Assembly (NCBI RefSeq): GCF_022524485.1
Contig: NZ_JAKXMK010000003.1
Location: 186,001-250,000 of the forward strand
DNA length: 64,000 bases
Direction of reading: 5' to 3'
Origin: Pseudonocardia alaniniphila
GTDB lineage: Bacteria; Actinomycetota; Actinomycetes; Mycobacteriales; Pseudonocardiaceae
Shown here in pieces: positions 60,465 to 64,000 of the stretch. Numbering within the stretch: the stretch's first letter is position 1; each line of letters starts with the position of its first letter. The notes under the pieces are model-generated. The model was not told where the DNA came from. It did no database searches and worked only from the letters and a program-made list of their open reading frames with translations. The translations under genes and the position numbers were made by a program.

Positions 60465-60989
60465 TCAGGACGCGCTCCATGCGTCGGGCTCGCCTGGCGG
60501 CGACACGGTCGACGCCAGGTCGCGCAGGTGGTCGCCGTCGAGGCGCAGGATCTCGATCTCGTCGAGGCTACGCGCGTGCAGGCGGCGGTAGAAGCGCAGG
60601 GCGTGCTCGTTGGTGCGCAGCACCCACCACTCCAGCCGGCCGCAGCCGCGCTGAACCGCGAGCTTCGCGAGATGGGCGAGCAGCGCCTGCCCGATGCCTG
60701 CACCCCGATGCTCGGGCGCGACGTAGAGATCTTCGAGGTGGATCCCGCGGCGGCCCAGGATGGTGCTGTAGGTCGGATAGAACAGCGCGAACCCGGCCGG
60801 CGCGCCGTCGATCGTCGCGACGACGGCCTCCGCCACGGGCCGGGCGCCGAACAGAGCCTCGGCAACGTCCTGCGGCCGGGCAGAGACCTGCCCGGGAAAC
60901 TGCTCCACCTCGGCGAGCTCGACGATGAACCGGTGCAGGACGTCGACGTCCCCGGGCTCGGCCGCCCGGATGACGAGCGGCGCGGTCAC
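60465..60989 (-). CDS. GNAT N-acetyltransferase (174 aa)
   Basis: A standard GNAT domain is present, with the acetyl-CoA motif APEHRGAGIGQALLAHLAK (R/Q-x-x-G-x-G/A core at HRGAGIGQ) and C-terminal WWVLRTNEHALRFYRRLHAR. The family includes diamine N-acetyltransferases with this WWVL/FYR pattern. The ATG at 60989 is used. It is 85 bp from the DJ-1 gene and may be co-transcribed. Confidence 0.86.
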   Translation of the reverse strand: MTAPLVIRAAEPGDVDVLHRFIVELAEVEQFPGQVSARPQDVAEALFGARPVAEAVVATIDGAPAGFALFYPTYSTILGRRGIHLEDLYVAPEHRGAGIGQALLAHLAKLAVQRGCGRLEWWVLRTNEHALRFYRRLHARSLDEIEILRLDGDHLRDLASTVSPPGEPDAWSAS

Positions 60990-61112
60990 CGATGCCGCCG
61001 TCGCAGCCGGACGCCACAGTGGATCACCGGATCAGGGTAGACGTTCTCCGCGTACCACCCGATCGTCGCGCGGGCGACTGCGGCGGTCTCCGCGCGATGG
61101 CACGATCGCCGG

Positions 61113-62558
61113 ATGTCGAGCCGGATATCTCCGCTGCGGGGAGGCCGCAGCCACGGGGGAGCCCGGCGGTGGACCGGGGCACTCGCGGCGGCGCTCGTCG
61201 GGATCGCCGTGCTCGCCGGCTGCGGGTCGGCATCGACCGGAGAGCCCGTCGTGACCAGCAACCCGGCGGCCCCTGTGACTCCCGTCCCGTTGTCGCTCGG
61301 TCCGGACTGGCCGACCTATCACGGCAACGGCACCCGGGCCGGTTACGTACCTGAGGGGCCCGACCCCGCTTCCCCCACCGTCGCGTGGCGGGCGCCCCTC
61401 GATGGAGCGGTCTACGCCAGCCCGATCGTCGTGAACGGGCTGGTGGTCGCGGCGACCGAGGGTGGGTCGCTGTACGGGCTGGACGCGGCGACAGGGGCGG
61501 TGCGCTGGCGCACCCACCTGGCCGATCCGGTGCCGGGCTCGGCCCTGCCGTGCGGCGACATCGATCCGATCGGGATCACCGGCACCCCCGTCTACGACTC
61601 GGGCACCGGCGAGGTGTTCGCGGTGGCCACCGAACAGGGCATCGAACATGTCCTCTTCGGCGTGGACCTGCGGAGCGGGCAGGTCCGTGACCAGCGCAAG
61701 GTCGACGCCCCGGGCAGCGAGCCTGCCACCCACCTGCAGCGCGGGGCACTGTTGCTCGCCAACGGGATGGTCTACATCCCCTACGGCGGCAACTACGGCG
61801 ACTGCGGCCAGTACCTGGGCCGCGTCGTGGGCGTCCCGGTCACGCGGAACGGGCCCGAGGTCGACTTCGCCGTCCCCACGACCCGGGAGGGTGGCATCTG
61901 GGCGCCCTCCGGTCCGGCCGTTCTGCCCGGCGGCGACGTTCTGGTGACAACCGGCAACGGTGAGGCCGTGGGAGGGGCATGGGACCACAGCGACTCGATC
62001 CTGCGGTTGTCGCCCCAGCTGCGGCTGCTCGACGGCTTCGCCCCGTCCGGCTGGGCACAGGAGAACTCCGTCGACGCGGATCTCGGCTCCACCGGCCCCG
62101 TGCTGCTGCCGGGCGGGCGCCGGGTGCTCGCTGCAGGCAAGGGCGGCGGGGTCTATCTGACGAACGTCGATGCGCTCGGAGGCGTGGACGGGCAGCTGGA
62201 CCGGCTGGAGCCGTGCCACTCCTACGGCGGCGCTGCCACGGCTCCGGGGCGAGACGGCGGCGCGGTCGTCTATCTCCCGTGCACCGAAGGGCTGCTGCAG
62301 GTGCGCGTCGGCACCGATAACCGGATGAGCCGCGGCTGGCAGGCCCCCGCCGTCACGGGATCACCGATCCTGGTGGGCACGACCGTGTGGTCGGTGCAGC
62401 AGAACGGCACCCTCGACGGCCTCGACTCCGCAACGGGGCAGGTTCGGGGCACCGTGCAGGTCGGTGCCGCCACCCGGTTCGCCACCCCCGCGACGAGCGG
62501 CACCGCGCTGTTCGTGCCCACCCGAGACGGCGTCACAGCGGTGGCGCTGCACCACTGA
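61113..62558 (+). CDS. PQQ-like beta-propeller lipoprotein (481 aa)
   Basis: A signal peptide (basic N-terminus, then ALAAALVGIAVLAGC) ends in a lipobox at about 33-36. The mature part is an outer quinoprotein-dehydrogenase-like propeller with repeated W/G-rich blades (PIVVNGLVVAATEGGSLYGL, VAVATEQGIEHVLFG-like, ILVGTTVWSVQQNGTLDGL). Such lipoproteins are seen in actinobacteria as uncharacterised cell-surface proteins related to BamB/PQQ enzymes. No PQQ-binding catalytic residues can be placed with confidence. It converges on the FAD oxidoreductase (3 bp between stops). Confidence 0.75.
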   Translation: MSSRISPLRGGRSHGGARRWTGALAAALVGIAVLAGCGSASTGEPVVTSNPAAPVTPVPLSLGPDWPTYHGNGTRAGYVPEGPDPASPTVAWRAPLDGAVYASPIVVNGLVVAATEGGSLYGLDAATGAVRWRTHLADPVPGSALPCGDIDPIGITGTPVYDSGTGEVFAVATEQGIEHVLFGVDLRSGQVRDQRKVDAPGSEPATHLQRGALLLANGMVYIPYGGNYGDCGQYLGRVVGVPVTRNGPEVDFAVPTTREGGIWAPSGPAVLPGGDVLVTTGNGEAVGGAWDHSDSILRLSPQLRLLDGFAPSGWAQENSVDADLGSTGPVLLPGGRRVLAAGKGGGVYLTNVDALGGVDGQLDRLEPCHSYGGAATAPGRDGGAVVYLPCTEGLLQVRVGTDNRMSRGWQAPAVTGSPILVGTTVWSVQQNGTLDGLDSATGQVRGTVQVGAATRFATPATSGTALFVPTRDGVTAVALHH

Positions 62559-62561
62559 CGG

Positions 62562-63980
62562 TCAGCGGGCCTCGCGGACGACGGCCAGGACCTCGGCCCG
62601 CCGTGGGCCCTCGGCCGCGTAGCTCGGCAGGGCCGGACCGATCGCCTCGAGCTTCTCCCGCACGCCGGGCGTCGCCAGGGCGTGCTCCGGCGTGTCGAGC
62701 AGGTACGCCACACGCAGGAAGGCCCGCAGCACGTCGGGATCCTGGGCCGCGACGTTCATGAAGCGGCGGTTGATCGCCCAGTCCGGATCGGACGTCTCAT
62801 AGGGCGTGCCCACGATGTCGGCCTGCATCTCGGCCATCCGGTGCCGGGCGCCCCGGACCGAGATGTCGTACAGCGGCCCGACGACCTCGTCGGTCACCTC
62901 CGCGAAGCAGCGCACGAGCTTCTCCGGATCGCTCGTTCTCACGGCACGCAGCACGTCACGCAGAGCGGCGACGTGGAGCAGCCCGATCGTGGCCCCGCGT
63001 CCGAGCGTCGGACTCGTGCAGGCCCAGGCGTCGCCGACCGCCACGAGCCCGGTGACCACCGGCACGTCGTCGACGACCAGCTGTCTCTGTCTGTCCTCCA
63101 GGCAGGACAGCACCTGCACGTCGGTCAGCGCGATCCCGGCGGCGCGGCTCTCCGCGGTGCCGGGGAACAACGCGAGCACCCGATCCCAGACCGCCGGACT
63201 GCGCAACGCACGCAGCTCCTTGTCGTTCGCGGCGGTGACCAGCGACCAGCCCCAGGTGTCGTTGTCGCCCGGGACGGTCATCAACGACATGCCCTCGACG
63301 TGGGCTACCGCGTTCGGCAACGGAGCGGGCCGCCCGTCGGCCGTGCGGAACTGCCGGGAGTGGTAGGCGAACCCCTGCTCCTCCTGTTCCTCCCCGGGCC
63401 GACGGGCACCGATGGCGCAGAGCATGCGCTGAAGCGGTGAGCGCCTGCCCATCGCATCGACCACCAGATCGGCCCCGACCAGCTCCCCGCGCGCGGTCTC
63501 GACGCCGACCACGCAGGGAACGCCCGCGGTACACGAGCCGGTCACCAGTCCGGTGACCCTCGTGCCCCTGCGGACGACCAGCCCGCGCGTGCGGGCGGCG
63601 ACGGCCGCCAACGCGGCCTCCAGCACCGGTCTTCGCGCGATCACGGCCCTGAGCTCGTCGTCCCCCTGCCGGGGACCGCCGCTCACGGCGGCGGGCAGCA
63701 TCTCGATCGGGCTGCGGCATCGGCCACCCAGGCGCTCGAGCTCGTCGAAGAACTCGGGGATCTCCTGCTCCATCCGGCTGCGCCAGCGCCCGAGCATGAG
63801 ATGGAGCTGCCGGAACTGGTTCACCCCGGGTCGCTCCCAGTGGTCCCACAGCTGACGCGCGTCGCCCTCCGGCTCGTCCGGATCACGTTCCAGGACGGTG
63901 ACGTCGTGCCCGTCGCGGGCGAGCAGCACACCGGCGGCCAGACCGTTCAGTCCGGCCCCGATCACGAGAACAGCTGCCAT
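62562..63980 (-). CDS. FAD-dependent oxidoreductase/monooxygenase-like protein (472 aa)
   Basis: The FAD motif is VLVIGAGLNGLAAGVLLARD (GxGxxG) near the N-terminus, ending in an acidic Glu (TVLERDPD). A second motif GRGATIGLLHVAALRD and VAVGDAWACTSPTLGRGA (GD motif) contact the flavin. The protein resembles class A monooxygenases and geranylgeranyl reductase-like enzymes. The ATG at 63980 follows GAGGAGATTGTCG; a TTG at 63986 is in frame. The gene ends near the right edge of the window; its upstream region is not included. The substrate is unknown. Confidence 0.82.
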   Translation of the reverse strand: MAAVLVIGAGLNGLAAGVLLARDGHDVTVLERDPDEPEGDARQLWDHWERPGVNQFRQLHLMLGRWRSRMEQEIPEFFDELERLGGRCRSPIEMLPAAVSGGPRQGDDELRAVIARRPVLEAALAAVAARTRGLVVRRGTRVTGLVTGSCTAGVPCVVGVETARGELVGADLVVDAMGRRSPLQRMLCAIGARRPGEEQEEQGFAYHSRQFRTADGRPAPLPNAVAHVEGMSLMTVPGDNDTWGWSLVTAANDKELRALRSPAVWDRVLALFPGTAESRAAGIALTDVQVLSCLEDRQRQLVVDDVPVVTGLVAVGDAWACTSPTLGRGATIGLLHVAALRDVLRAVRTSDPEKLVRCFAEVTDEVVGPLYDISVRGARHRMAEMQADIVGTPYETSDPDWAINRRFMNVAAQDPDVLRAFLRVAYLLDTPEHALATPGVREKLEAIGPALPSYAAEGPRRAEVLAVVREAR

Positions 63981-64000
63981 CGACAATCTCCTCGGAGAGG

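Overview
The window is about 64 kb of very GC-rich, densely packed actinobacterial chromosome. GTG starts are common, many stop/start pairs overlap as ATGA, and Shine-Dalgarno sequences are clear. The gene set fits a soil actinomycete of the Pseudonocardiales type: a mycothiol-type DinB-like protein, a DUF574 methyltransferase, an ECF sigma factor with a VOC partner, MmyB-type XRE regulators, and ArsR/SRPBCC modules. The genus is an inference. I see no rRNA, tRNA, insertion sequence, prophage or CRISPR array.

Layout. 1-6.9 kb: the N-terminal part of a secreted S33-type peptidase, a 2-hydroxyacid dehydrogenase divergent from an alpha/beta hydrolase, an ECF sigma factor coupled to a three-domain VOC protein, an SDR and an XRE regulator. 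6.9-11.2 kb: an ArsR regulator coupled to an unusual SRPBCC plus AmiC-like ligand-binding fusion, then a signature amidase with its own promoter, and a MarR regulator. 11.3-15.9 kb: a GNAT, a methyltransferase, a MOSC protein, a TIGR03084-like protein beside a decayed biotin-carrier remnant, a metallophosphoesterase and a TetR regulator.

16.0-27.2 kb holds a complete phosphonate (C-P lyase) locus: phnF-G-H-I-(JK)-L-M on the minus strand, divergent from phnD-C-E and a PhnZ-like HD oxygenase on the plus strand. PhnJ and PhnK are one polypeptide, both PhnE permease units are one polypeptide, and phnI carries an in-frame cluster of short repeats.

27.2-36.3 kb: a small lipoprotein, an acyl-CoA dehydrogenase, a crotonase/acyl-CoA synthetase pair, a 755-bp non-coding stretch with a strong hairpin, a DUF574 methyltransferase, a glutamate-type binding lipoprotein, an SDR and a secreted 5'-nucleotidase. 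36.5-44.8 kb: an NAD-dependent molybdenum formate dehydrogenase locus (LysR regulator, fdsG-B-A-D, moeA, fdhD) with tight translational coupling. This includes a 25-codon mini-ORF bridging fdsB and fdsA that resembles a 15-codon mini-ORF upstream of the ArsR gene.

44.9-64 kb: a MazF-like toxin-antitoxin pair, a DHA2 exporter, a 2-oxoacid decarboxylase divergent from a FecCD-type metal-chelate ABC importer, an HMG-CoA lyase/CoA-transferase/IclR/MFS catabolic unit with matching candidate operators, a second MFS carrier, an aldo/keto reductase, a small membrane protein, a DJ-1/PfpI protein, a GNAT, a beta-propeller lipoprotein and a FAD monooxygenase-like protein.

Functional themes are phosphorus scavenging (phn, 5'-nucleotidase), use of one-carbon and small organic acids (formate dehydrogenase, HMG-CoA/CoA-transferase unit, acyl-CoA genes), amide hydrolysis, and metal-chelate uptake. 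The most distinctive items are the SRPBCC/AmiC fusion next to an amidase, the PhnJ-PhnK fusion, the repeats inside phnI, and the pair of stop-codon-bridging mini-ORFs.
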